Source: JBQTJN01 sp052387095
GTDB taxonomy: Bacteria > Pseudomonadota > Alphaproteobacteria > Micavibrionales > Micavibrionaceae
Assembly: GCA_052387095.1 (NCBI GenBank)
Contig: JBQTJN010000075.1
Span: 1-14,162 of the forward strand
Direction: 5' to 3'
Length of the DNA stretch: 14,162 bases
Shown: positions 6,771 through 13,574 of the stretch, piece by piece
How positions within the stretch are numbered: position 1 is the first letter of the stretch
Layout of the letters: each line of letters opens with the position of its first letter
Notes under the pieces: model-generated
Database searches by the model: none
Seen by the model: the letters and a program-made list of their open reading frames with translations, nothing else
Told to the model about the DNA's origin: nothing
Made by a program: the position numbers and the translations under genes

Positions 6771-7229
6771 TTAAATCAAGCAATAAAAAATATGGGCGCC
6801 GATGACCGCCGTCGGCCTTTCCCCTTGCGCCCAGTAGGGTGACACGTAATTGGCGTGATAATGCGTCGCGCCGCCGGTGCCGTCAGACAGATCGCCATTC
6901 ACAGCCGCCCGCGCGATACGTTGGCATAAAACGAAGGCGCGGTTCTTTGCATCCACTGCGACAAGTTGTTGGTAACTCGGGTCCGAACGGTTCCAGCACG
7001 AAAACTGGTACGGCTTCTGGCACACCTGAATGATATCCCCGCCCCACCAGTATTTCCCGCGCTCCCGCGCAATTTCCACACGGTTCAGCACGACGCACGC
7101 GACTGCTTCCAGCCCTGCCTGCCCTTGCCCGCGCGCCTCGCCCCATAATGTGCGCGCCAGCACATCAATTTCGAGAGCGCGGTAAAAACCGCCCCCCTCT
7201 TTCGAGAGCGTCAGCTTCGGCTTGTCCAT
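6771..7229 (-). CDS. Phage endolysin, SleB/CwlJ-type cell wall hydrolase
   Basis: This 152-residue protein is a single hydrolase domain (Hydrolase_2, PF07486). Motifs in order are LARTLWGEARGQG (25-37) with the presumed catalytic Glu31, AVACVVLNRV (42-51), the PYQFSCWN block near residues 73-80, and GATHYHANYVSPYWA (120-134). These match SleB-like enzymes that cleave peptidoglycan glycan strands. There is no signal peptide, as expected for an endolysin released by a holin. The ATG at 7227-7229 follows CCGGAG. It lies between the small membrane/coiled-coil gene and the holin gene, a normal lysis-cassette position. Conserved cysteines at 70 and 78 may form a disulfide. Confidence 0.92.
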   Translation of the reverse strand: MDKPKLTLSKEGGGFYRALEIDVLARTLWGEARGQGQAGLEAVACVVLNRVEIARERGKYWWGGDIIQVCQKPYQFSCWNRSDPSYQQLVAVDAKNRAFVLCQRIARAAVNGDLSDGTGGATHYHANYVSPYWAQGERPTAVIGAHIFYCLI

Positions 7230-7244
7230 TTTATGCTCCGGTGA

Positions 7245-7565
7245 TTAGTGTTTGGACCCGTATAAGGCTTCGGCTTTCAGCGCCGTCGCATCGAGCTTCG
7301 ATTCAATGCGCAACAGGTGCCCCGTCAACCGCCCTTCGAGCTCGCGCAGATCATTCTGCGAAGCATAGGTCTTGGCAACTTCAAGTTTGAAATTCCCCAG
7401 CGCGTCGCGCAGCTGGTCGCAACGCCGCTCGAGCAGCACCTGCACGCGCTGCGTGGCGTCCTCGCTATCCTGGCGCGTCCGCCAGATTAAAACGAAAAGG
7501 CCGGCCATGGCCGGCAGGTCGACAACTGTCACCCACCAGGCCAGATCCTGTGAAATAAAACTCAT
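7245..7565 (-). CDS. Small membrane-anchored coiled-coil protein of the lysis module
   Basis: The 106-residue protein has one membrane segment (about residues 9-28) and then a charged helical region (29-100) with heptad-like Leu spacing, suitable for a coiled coil. Its start overlaps the large terminase stop in an ATGA arrangement, so translation is coupled. The hydrolase start is only 15 bp past its stop. Location and architecture suggest a lysis accessory such as an i-spanin-like or holin-modulating protein. I see no overlapping o-spanin lipoprotein, so that assignment is an inference. I do not recognise a named family. Confidence 0.75.
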   Translation of the reverse strand: MSFISQDLAWWVTVVDLPAMAGLFVLIWRTRQDSEDATQRVQVLLERRCDQLRDALGNFKLEVAKTYASQNDLRELEGRLTGHLLRIESKLDATALKAEALYGSKH

Positions 7566-8995
7566 ACATCAAACTCCGTTTTTGCCTTGTGCCCATTCAT
7601 CCCGCGCATCCAGTCCTGCGCGCCGGAACGATAGAGACGTTTCAGCCGCAGCGGCGCCTGTGACAACGCACCAGCCACCGCATCCAGCCCGTCATCATGC
7701 CCGCGGCTTGATCCCGGCCGCCATTCCCGCATCTCCGTCATGAACGGCGTTTTCGCTGCGGAAGAATGCACATAGAGCCGCCGCGCGGCCAGCACTGCAT
7801 CGAACGATTCGAGAATCCGCAAATCTTTCGGGCGATGGTTGCTAAATTCCACAACCGATGCCGGCACCCGGGCTGCAGCTAAAGCATTCCGCAACAACGC
7901 CGGCAGGAATTTACCAATCCCGTTAATTTCCACCGTTACCGAAGGCAGGCGCAATTCTTTCACGATATCCGCCACGCACGCACATTGCTGAGTCGCCTCA
8001 TCAACATCACCCGGCAGCGTCTTTATATATTCCAAGCGGTGCAGGTAATGATTCCCCTCCGCATCGCTGAACACGCAGGCCAGCACGCTGCGATCTCCGT
8101 CGCCCGCACCAAAGGCCGGATCCCACCAGGCGCTCGCCGAGACCACCACTTTCGATCCCAGAAACAGCGTCTTCAATTCTTTCGTGTAATCCAGTGCCTC
8201 GTCATACATATTGAGCAGCGCCGGGTTCAGCCGCCCTTCCACAATATTGACCGGCTGCAGCATCATCTGGCTGGCAAATTTATTAGGGCCCGTATGCGTG
8301 CGGATATGCTCGATATCGGCCGGAGAAAACTTCTCCGGCCACGCGCTTGAGTCCGCTTCATCCATCACCGGGATTTTCAGCCGCTCAAAATCCTGCAGGA
8401 ACTCTTCGTAAATCGTATGGTATGTATGCGGCGTCCCGATATAAAGCTGCGTCCCGCCCGGCACCAGCACATAGGAAATTTCCGCCAGCCGCTCGCGCAG
8501 ATTCTCGCGCTTCTCCGCGCTGTCGCATGTATTGGGCACCTCGACATCGTCGCAGATGACAATGTCGGCGCGGCTCCCCGTGATATTCGCCTCGATCCCG
8601 CGCGCCAGCATGGACGGGTCGCGCAATTCCATGTGCCGCCGCACCGTAAAACGCTCCTCCGCCCACTGGTCGGCCCGCTCCGGGCGCAAATCTTTCGTCA
8701 ACGGATGCTTCTCTATAATGCGCCGCACCTGCCGCACCATTTTCTGCGCCAGGATCTGATCCGCTGCCAGCACGAGAATGCGCAGACCGGGATTCACATA
8801 CAAAAGCCACGCCGCAAACAGTCCCGCGATCGTGCTTTTCCCGCTGGAGCGAAACGCCATCAGCAAAAGAGACCGGTTGCCGCCGTGCCAGTTCCCTTCC
8901 AGCCACCGTGCCATGCGCAGATGCAGCGCCGGCGTGCTCTGTCTCTGTTTCTGGTTCCAGAGAACAAGAAACAACGGGAAATCTGTGTGTTTCAT
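7562..8995 (-). CDS. terL: Phage terminase large subunit
   Basis: The packaging motor ATPase and nuclease is 477 residues from the ATG at 8993-8995. The Walker A motif FRSSGKST contains Lys53. The Walker B motif ADIVICDDVE includes D149 and D150. The IGTPHTYHT block suits the ATPase coupling motif. The nuclease domain follows, with D292 in WWDPAFGAGDGDR, E356 in TVEINGIGK and D434/D435 in GHDDGLDAVAGAL. Order and length fit T7-like and related podovirus terminases. An in-frame GTG at 9008-9010 would add five residues and overlap the preceding gene by 14 bp. ATG is preferred because it sits one base after the preceding stop, typical of translational coupling, although neither start has a strong ribosome site. 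Confidence 0.95.
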   Translation of the reverse strand: MKHTDFPLFLVLWNQKQRQSTPALHLRMARWLEGNWHGGNRSLLLMAFRSSGKSTIAGLFAAWLLYVNPGLRILVLAADQILAQKMVRQVRRIIEKHPLTKDLRPERADQWAEERFTVRRHMELRDPSMLARGIEANITGSRADIVICDDVEVPNTCDSAEKRENLRERLAEISYVLVPGGTQLYIGTPHTYHTIYEEFLQDFERLKIPVMDEADSSAWPEKFSPADIEHIRTHTGPNKFASQMMLQPVNIVEGRLNPALLNMYDEALDYTKELKTLFLGSKVVVSASAWWDPAFGAGDGDRSVLACVFSDAEGNHYLHRLEYIKTLPGDVDEATQQCACVADIVKELRLPSVTVEINGIGKFLPALLRNALAAARVPASVVEFSNHRPKDLRILESFDAVLAARRLYVHSSAAKTPFMTEMREWRPGSSRGHDDGLDAVAGALSQAPLRLKRLYRSGAQDWMRGMNGHKAKTEFDV

Positions 8996-8996
8996 C

Positions 8997-9299
8997 TTAA
9001 TCTTCGCCACGATCTTTGAGTTCTTTTTCCGCGTTCTCCATCATATCTTCCCGTGCCTTGCGTTTTTCTTCATCGCTCTCCCCGCTTACATCCGCCCACT
9101 TCGCCAGCTTAAGCAAAAGCGCGACATGGCCCAGCGCCACCTTGCAGGCATTGTGATGCTCCCGGAATTCCTTCGTCGCTTTGGGCATTTTCTCATTATC
9201 GAGGAACACCTGGTAAGAAAGCATGACAATTTCAATAGCTCTGGGCATCATTTCTACGATTTGCGCGCGCGTCTGATGTTCTATGTTTTTTTGCGTCAT
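8997..9299 (-). CDS. Candidate terminase small subunit
   Basis: This 100-residue protein is almost entirely helical and highly charged, particularly in its C-terminal third (ESDEEKRKAREDMMENAEKELKDRGED region). It has no signal peptide or membrane segment. It lies immediately upstream of the large terminase with its stop one base from that start, the classic place for the small subunit (T7 gp18 position). Its own start overlaps the preceding stop by one base in TGATG. The sequence shows no recognisable helix-turn-helix, so the assignment rests on size, composition and position. Confidence 0.6.
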   Translation of the reverse strand: MTQKNIEHQTRAQIVEMMPRAIEIVMLSYQVFLDNEKMPKATKEFREHHNACKVALGHVALLLKLAKWADVSGESDEEKRKAREDMMENAEKELKDRGED

Positions 9300-9793
9300 C
9301 AGAGATAATACCTCTGCAGGTTCTGCCGCTGCGCCAGTTGGGTTGCGTTCAATAAATTAAGGCTCCGGCTGTTGGACACGTCGAGATCGGTCGCGCGGCT
9401 GCGAATGCCGTCGAGCTTTTCCCGCTGCGCCAGCTCTTCTTCCGTTTCATCGAACAGCCCGAGCAAAACCGCTTGGCTAGACCCGCCCGCACTCCCCACA
9501 CCGGAGGCGCCGAACTGCGCCCGCTGCCGCGCCATCGCACGGCGCAGCGCAGCCAGACGGCTGGATTTATCGGCATCCGCCTGCGCGGCAAGTCTTTCCT
9601 TGTCCAGCGCCGCGTTCGCCTCAAGCTGCGCCTGCGTCAGGTTTTGCCGCTCGCGCAACATTTTCAAAGTCTGATTCTGATCCCGGCCCGTCACGAAATT
9701 CACGGCATTGACCGCACCGCTGACGGCGCCGACCGCCTTTGTCAGTCCGCCCAGTACCGGCAAAATGCCGCCCATGGCTCCTAAAGCTCCCAT
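9299..9793 (-). CDS. Internal virion protein, T7 gp14-like
   Basis: The 164-residue protein starts with a Gly/Ala-rich hydrophobic segment (1-35). A long Gln/Ala/Arg-rich helical region follows, with ALRRAMARQRAQFGASGVGSAGGSS at about 85-110. A helical segment preceding a conserved GxSGVxxxGGS turn is typical of gp14-like core/ejection proteins of podoviruses, which move to the cell envelope during DNA entry. It is a little shorter than T7 gp14 (about 196 residues). AAGGA precedes the ATG at 9791-9793. It follows tail tubular protein B by 28 bp, as in the T7 order, but the genes normally next to it (gp15 and gp16 equivalents) are absent. Confidence 0.7.
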   Translation of the reverse strand: MGALGAMGGILPVLGGLTKAVGAVSGAVNAVNFVTGRDQNQTLKMLRERQNLTQAQLEANAALDKERLAAQADADKSSRLAALRRAMARQRAQFGASGVGSAGGSSQAVLLGLFDETEEELAQREKLDGIRSRATDLDVSNSRSLNLLNATQLAQRQNLQRYYL

Positions 9794-9821
9794 GATAAAA
9801 TCCTTTCTTCAGTTATGTTGA

Positions 9822-11723
9822 TTATTCATTGACCTTGAGCTCTGTCGTCACCGACAACAGCGTAAAAGGCAGCGGCATATCCTGTTCGATCCGCCACAGC
9901 GGCCGCGTCGCATCGTTCTGCCAGCCCAGCGCCCGCACCTTGTAGTCGCCGGTGACAAGCGGCAAAGGCTCGGACGGATCTGCTTCTTGGCCAAGATGAA
10001 GCAGCGCGACATCCTGCAATCCCTGTCCGGCATCGAGACGCAGCGCCGCCGTATCCTGCACGCGGAAAATTCCCCGCAACAGCCGTATGCGCCGCCCGCT
10101 CCCCGCCGCGCCAATCTCGCTGGGCGGCAAGGGCTCGATAATATGCGTGTAAGGCAGCCCGATCTCGACCGCGCTTGCGGCGGTATCGAGCGTGACATCG
10201 CCGCTGCTGACCACCTTGCCGGCCTGCACGAACCCGTCGGCAACAATCGAAACCGTTTTGCCTTCCAGATGATCGAGACCGGACCAAACCGTGGCCGGCG
10301 AGCCGGCTGCGCCCGTCAGCGCGGAATCGAGATTAAGCGCATCATCAAACAGCTCAATGGTGTAATCCGCTCCGCGATCAATGAGAAAATAAACTTCGTC
10401 CTCAACCACGGCTACGGATTTCACATCGCCATCCGTCTCGTGAAAAGTCCAGGCACCGACCTGCTCGGCCCGGAACACCGTGAAGGTTGAAAATGTCCCG
10501 TCCTCGCACACGGCAAACAGCAGGCGCCGTGACTGGTCGTAATCCTGGGCGACCAGCGCGCCCGCAATATCCGGCGCCAGCAGGCCAAGATCGGTCGACT
10601 GGTAAGCCTGCTCGACATCGGTATAGAGGAACTCCTGCACCTCCTGCTGATTGCGGGCGATGAACAATGTCGCACCGTCGACATTGACCGGCGGTATATG
10701 CCGTTCGACAACAGAGCCGATGCGTGTTTGCCGCCTTATCTGCACAGCCGATGGCGTCAGCGGGTCGCCCGTGACCATCCATTCCGCGCCGCTGGTGAAG
10801 ACCTGCAAATGACGGCCGGAAAACATGCCGCGTATGGCATTGACCTGGTCGGAGAGAATGGAGAATTCAATGGCTTCGTCATCCAGCCCCGTGCCGAGAT
10901 CGAAATTGAACAGGTCGCCGCTGCGCGAAAACCACATGCGGTTCGGCAGATCGCGGCTGCCGCCGATGACCAGCCTGTCCTGGTGGAAGGCGATCGAAGC
11001 CGGGTAGCCGCGCGCGGCGCTGAACGCCTGCTCCTGCCAATCGATATTGGCGCTGACACCGCCGACGACCGTTTGAATCACCGTACCCGTGACCACTGTC
11101 GCAGACGTATAGCCCGTAATCGAAACTTCATGGCCGGTGAAGCGGATATGCGTGCCGACATGCCCGGCCGTAAAAACCGCCGCCGAGGCCGTAATCGTAA
11201 CCGCCCCGTTATTGGAATTCATGGCTAGCGTCACATTCGAATCCGCGAATTTGAAATAAGGCTGGTGTATGACATTGCTTTGCGTAAAAAATGTAAAATC
11301 ACTCAGAGTCCATGTGCCGCCGGCATTGCGGGTCAGCTTTTTCGGTGCCACATCCGGATGCACTATGATCAGCGTATCGGCGCTCTGCGTCCAGGCCAGC
11401 TGCGGGATCTGCGCGGATGTCCACGGCGTGGCTAGGTTCGTGATATGCACGCCATTGGCATAAACATCAACACGCTGATGTGTCAGCACCAGCAAATAAT
11501 TCTGCTGCGTGTTGAACTCAAACGCGATGAGCTTGCCATCACCCTGCGCGGTGTCGATAAACTCAAGCCCGGCCCGGCGCGTGACGCCGCCCGTCGGGTT
11601 GATGAAAACATTGCGCAGGGTCAGCGCTCCGTTCTCATAAGCACGCAGATCCCCGCGGCCCAGCAGCTCGGTCGAAACCTCACCGGCGGTAAAGGTCGTT
11701 TTAGTTTCGCGGATGCGGGTCAT
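9822..11723 (-). CDS. Tail tubular protein B / nozzle protein, gp12-like
   Basis: The 633-residue structural protein begins with the motif FTAGEVSTELLGRGDLRAYENG, followed by LRNVFINPTGGVTRRAGLEFI. This opening (F-x-x-GE-(V/L)S-x-x-L-x-GR-D-L-x-x-Y, then N-x-x-x-x-P-x-G-G-x-x-x-R-x-G-x-x-F) is common to podovirus tail nozzle proteins. The rest is beta-rich with propeller-like repeats such as FHQDRLVIGGSRDLPNRMWFSRSGD and ARNQQEVQEFLYT. It is expected to form the lower tail tube. The ATG at 11721-11723 is chosen because AAAGGA precedes it. An upstream start at 11765 would run through the terminator at 11749-11776. A terminator and a two-gene cassette separate it from tail tubular protein A. 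Confidence 0.85.
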   Translation of the reverse strand: MTRIRETKTTFTAGEVSTELLGRGDLRAYENGALTLRNVFINPTGGVTRRAGLEFIDTAQGDGKLIAFEFNTQQNYLLVLTHQRVDVYANGVHITNLATPWTSAQIPQLAWTQSADTLIIVHPDVAPKKLTRNAGGTWTLSDFTFFTQSNVIHQPYFKFADSNVTLAMNSNNGAVTITASAAVFTAGHVGTHIRFTGHEVSITGYTSATVVTGTVIQTVVGGVSANIDWQEQAFSAARGYPASIAFHQDRLVIGGSRDLPNRMWFSRSGDLFNFDLGTGLDDEAIEFSILSDQVNAIRGMFSGRHLQVFTSGAEWMVTGDPLTPSAVQIRRQTRIGSVVERHIPPVNVDGATLFIARNQQEVQEFLYTDVEQAYQSTDLGLLAPDIAGALVAQDYDQSRRLLFAVCEDGTFSTFTVFRAEQVGAWTFHETDGDVKSVAVVEDEVYFLIDRGADYTIELFDDALNLDSALTGAAGSPATVWSGLDHLEGKTVSIVADGFVQAGKVVSSGDVTLDTAASAVEIGLPYTHIIEPLPPSEIGAAGSGRRIRLLRGIFRVQDTAALRLDAGQGLQDVALLHLGQEADPSEPLPLVTGDYKVRALGWQNDATRPLWRIEQDMPLPFTLLSVTTELKVNE

Positions 11724-11748
11724 GATTTTCCTTTCTTGAATTTGGCAA

Positions 11749-11776
11749 TAAAAAAAACCCGCCACGAGGGCGGGTT
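11749..11776 (-). terminator. Intrinsic terminator after cassette 2
   Basis: Read on the minus strand, AACCCGCC (from 11776) pairs with GGCGGGTT across a 5-base loop and is followed by a run of about eight T. This is a textbook rho-independent terminator. It lies 24 bp past the three-TM gene and just before the tail tubular protein B ribosome site. Its stem is almost the same as the terminator at 13291-13315. Confidence 0.88.
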
Positions 11777-11799
11777 GGTGAATTAGAGCGTGAATTAAT

Positions 11800-12165
11800 C
11801 TATATGTTACCGTCGAGATTTCCAGATAAAAAATAGTCTATAACTTTTAAAGCGGGTAAAGTTACGATGAGAAGCGGCAAAGTATAGATCCGGTTGCGCG
11901 TGGAAAAAGCAAAAGCCATGCACATAATTAAAAAAATTGTATAGATAAGGCCAGAAATCGCATAATTTAATTTCTTTGCATACTGCCATCCACCGCCCTC
12001 CCAGCCTATGGGGAAATTATCGCCCCAACCAAACCACATATTAAAGATCTCGATATACAATAAGACGGCTAAAAATAGATTCCAAATCACTAACACCCAA
12101 AACACCATTTTCACAATCGTACTCAAAAAATGATTTCTAATTATATGCGAATTGTCTGCGCTCAT
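11800..12165 (-). CDS. Three-TM membrane protein, candidate immunity partner of the DUF2778-like protein
   Basis: The 121-residue protein has membrane helices at about 17-41, 66-88 and 93-113. The loop at 42-65 is rich in Trp and Gly (NMWFGWGDNFPIGWEGGGW). I do not recognise a family. The gene begins inside the stop codon of the DUF2778-like gene (ATGA overlap), so the two are translated together, and a strong terminator follows. It is distinctly AT-rich compared with the flanking tail genes. A small membrane protein coupled to a cell-wall enzyme lacking a signal peptide is the usual look of an immunity or exclusion partner. A lysis-regulating role is also possible. Function is inference; the reading frame and topology are clear. 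Confidence 0.75.
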   Translation of the reverse strand: MSADNSHIIRNHFLSTIVKMVFWVLVIWNLFLAVLLYIEIFNMWFGWGDNFPIGWEGGGWQYAKKLNYAISGLIYTIFLIMCMAFAFSTRNRIYTLPLLIVTLPALKVIDYFLSGNLDGNI

Positions 12166-12689
12166 TTCTTCGGATAACGTACTTTAAGTGTAAGATCTTT
12201 TCCAGACTTTTTAAATTTATCTGCAAACTTAGGCATCTCATTCGTCAAATCTATGCAACCCGCAGAACCAGGGAGAGATCCACCATGAATGAAGAACCCA
12301 GATCGTCCACGCGCATTCGCGTTTGGCATAGATTCTAGTTCAATTCTATCTTCTCCCCATGATGTTTCCAAACCCCGCCAAGTTCCAGTCCAGGGAGTCG
12401 CACTTTTAATACGTTCCCATGTAGTTAAATCTTTTATGTATTGGTATCGACTTTGCTTTACAACCCACTCACCCTCTGGAATCGGGCCCTTATCTTTCTG
12501 ATTTTGATATTCAGGTGTTTGATACCCTGGCCGTCCCGAAATGCCGCGCCATTTATCCACCACAATATCGTTGCGCTTGTGCCGTAATTCCGTGCCGTCG
12601 AACTCCAGATATTCCTCATCCGCTTTATTATCGGCAACTAAAATCCGCCCGAACGGGTCACGCGGCGGTAATTGACTGCGTCTGAACAT
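12162..12689 (-). CDS. DUF2778/Tlde1-like L,D-transpeptidase-type protein
   Basis: From the ATG at 12687-12689 the product is 175 residues. The region 48-76 holds GRPGYQTPEYQNQKDKGPIPEGEW, and residues 132-148 hold FFIHGGSLPGSAGCIDL. A KGPIPxGxW strand followed by HGG-x4-GSxGCI with His135 and Cys145 is the signature of the DUF2778 (Tlde1) group. These are L,D-transpeptidase-related enzymes known as type VI secretion effectors acting on peptidoglycan tetrapeptides. No signal peptide or membrane segment is present, so delivery from outside, virion carriage or holin-dependent release would be needed. An in-frame ATG at 12705-12707 would overlap tail tubular protein A by 17 bp and has no ribosome site; the chosen start has GGAA nine bases upstream. 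Base composition is lower in GC than the tail genes. Confidence 0.82.
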   Translation of the reverse strand: MFRRSQLPPRDPFGRILVADNKADEEYLEFDGTELRHKRNDIVVDKWRGISGRPGYQTPEYQNQKDKGPIPEGEWVVKQSRYQYIKDLTTWERIKSATPWTGTWRGLETSWGEDRIELESMPNANARGRSGFFIHGGSLPGSAGCIDLTNEMPKFADKFKKSGKDLTLKVRYPKK

Positions 12690-12690
12690 A

Positions 12691-13263
12691 TTATAAATTC
12701 CGTGCATTAATCAGTGAAAAATCCTCGATTTTACTGGGCGTATCCTGCTGCGCATCGATCTGGCGCGCGCGCTGAAATTCAAGATCCGCCAGCTTGTAGA
12801 ACGCCTCGGCACGGCCCGTATTTTCCGTGACCGGTATGGTGAATTCGGCCGCCAGCCGGTTAATCAGCACCTGGTCGAAATAAGGGGGGAATGAGCTTTC
12901 CTCCGGCCGGTATATATAAGTGAGGATCACGCTATCCGCATTTGCGTGCAGCATGCCCCCCGCCATGCGGAAATTAAGCCCCCGTCCCTTGCCGCCTGTG
13001 CCGGCCGAGAGCGCGCGCAGGAAATCTTCCGGCAACGCGAAGGCGTAATCATAATCCGCCACCGGCGGATCTTCCTCCGCTTCCAGCTCTGCCTGCGCCG
13101 TTGCAAAACTCCACGGGTACGCGGAGAGCAGTGCATCGCGCGCCGGTGCAAATAAAGAGGCCGCGATTTCGGATTCGGCTGTGCCGTCCGTGAATGAGTC
13201 TATCGGCGCAGCGCCTATTTTGACGAGGGCGCGCGCGCAAAGTTCGATATCGGTTAAAGCCAT
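12691..13263 (-). CDS. Tail tubular protein A / adaptor, gp11-like
   Basis: The 190-residue protein opens with ALTDIELCARALVKIGAAPIDSF. It contains ALLSAYPWSFATAQAELEAE (about 44-63) and YAFALPEDFLRAL (about 73-85), and in its C-terminal half FDQVLINRLAAEFTIPVTENTGRAEAFYKLAD. The sequence A-L-x-x-(I/L)GA, then a YPWxFA motif, then a long helix with LAxxxAxPxTxxxxxAxxL is typical of T7 gp11-like tail tubular A proteins, which form the ring joining portal and tail nozzle. GGAGGA precedes the ATG at 13261-13263. It is GC-rich like the other structural genes and is sandwiched between the two AT-rich cassettes. Its stop is one base from the chosen DUF2778-like start. Confidence 0.85.
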   Translation of the reverse strand: MALTDIELCARALVKIGAAPIDSFTDGTAESEIAASLFAPARDALLSAYPWSFATAQAELEAEEDPPVADYDYAFALPEDFLRALSAGTGGKGRGLNFRMAGGMLHANADSVILTYIYRPEESSFPPYFDQVLINRLAAEFTIPVTENTGRAEAFYKLADLEFQRARQIDAQQDTPSKIEDFSLINARNL

Positions 13264-13290
13264 AAGTTAAGTCCTCCATAAAAATTCATA

Positions 13291-13315
13291 AAAAAACCCG
13301 CCGGAGGGCGGGTTT
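13291..13315 (-). terminator. Intrinsic terminator after cassette 1
   Basis: On the minus strand AAACCCGCC pairs with GGCGGGTTT across a 4-base loop, followed by further T residues (T-run opposite A13291-A13296). It is 22 bp beyond the stop of the 78-residue membrane protein and 27 bp before the tail tubular protein A gene. The stem closely matches the terminator at 11749-11776. Confidence 0.88.
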
Positions 13316-13337
13316 CAATCTTCGTCAATTCAATTTA

Positions 13338-13574
13338 TTAATTCTTTCTAAAACTTATCGGGCAATTATCGCACCATACACTTTCTTTCCATGCATCATA
13401 AGACGGCGAACCTTCACATAAATTTGTCGCTCTGTTCCACGAACCTCCATGATCCAACCACATATCAACGGAAAAGAAATAAGGATCAAAAAAATAAAGA
13501 CCCATAATAGGGAGAAAAAAAATCAAAAAAATAGCCGCTAAAATATAAAAAAGTATCTTTCTAATATTTTTCAT
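13338..13574 (-). CDS. Small single-TM protein with exported Cys-containing domain, candidate immunity partner
   Basis: The 78-residue protein has a positively charged start (MKNIRK) and one membrane helix at about 7-29. A short tail then faces out of the cytoplasm, with DHGGSWNRATNLCEGSPS and WCDNC, giving cysteines at 53, 68 and 71. A (L)DxGGxWN-x4-(K/N)xCE motif occurs in small exported bacterial proteins of unknown function, to my recollection. The start overlaps the end of the serum-amyloid-A-like gene by 14 bp, with GAAGG five bases upstream, so expression is coupled. It is one of the most AT-rich genes here. The periplasmic-facing tail suits an immunity or inhibitor role towards the partner protein. 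That is inference. Confidence 0.72.
   Translation of the reverse strand: MKNIRKILFYILAAIFLIFFLPIMGLYFFDPYFFSVDMWLDHGGSWNRATNLCEGSPSYDAWKESVWCDNCPISFRKN

Noticed and set aside
8417..9019. Long plus-strand open frame (200 residues) opposite the terminase gene
   Set aside because: It is antisense to a clear large terminase with complete motifs. Its translation is rich in His, Arg, Pro and Gln without any recognisable domain, as is usual for shadows of GC-rich genes.
11724..11765. Longer start for tail tubular protein B
   Set aside because: It would place the intrinsic terminator at 11749-11776 at and within the coding start, and the downstream ATG has a good ribosome site followed directly by the family's typical N-terminal motif.
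12162..12689. Classical YkuD L,D-transpeptidase
   Set aside because: The spacing and sequence (HGG-x4-GSxGCI) fit the shorter DUF2778/Tlde1 pattern better than the YkuD HxxG-(x)n-SHGCxR signature.
12690..12707. Longer start for the DUF2778-like protein
   Set aside because: The ATG at 12705-12707 has no ribosome site; the ATG at 12687-12689 has GGAA upstream and follows the previous stop by one base.
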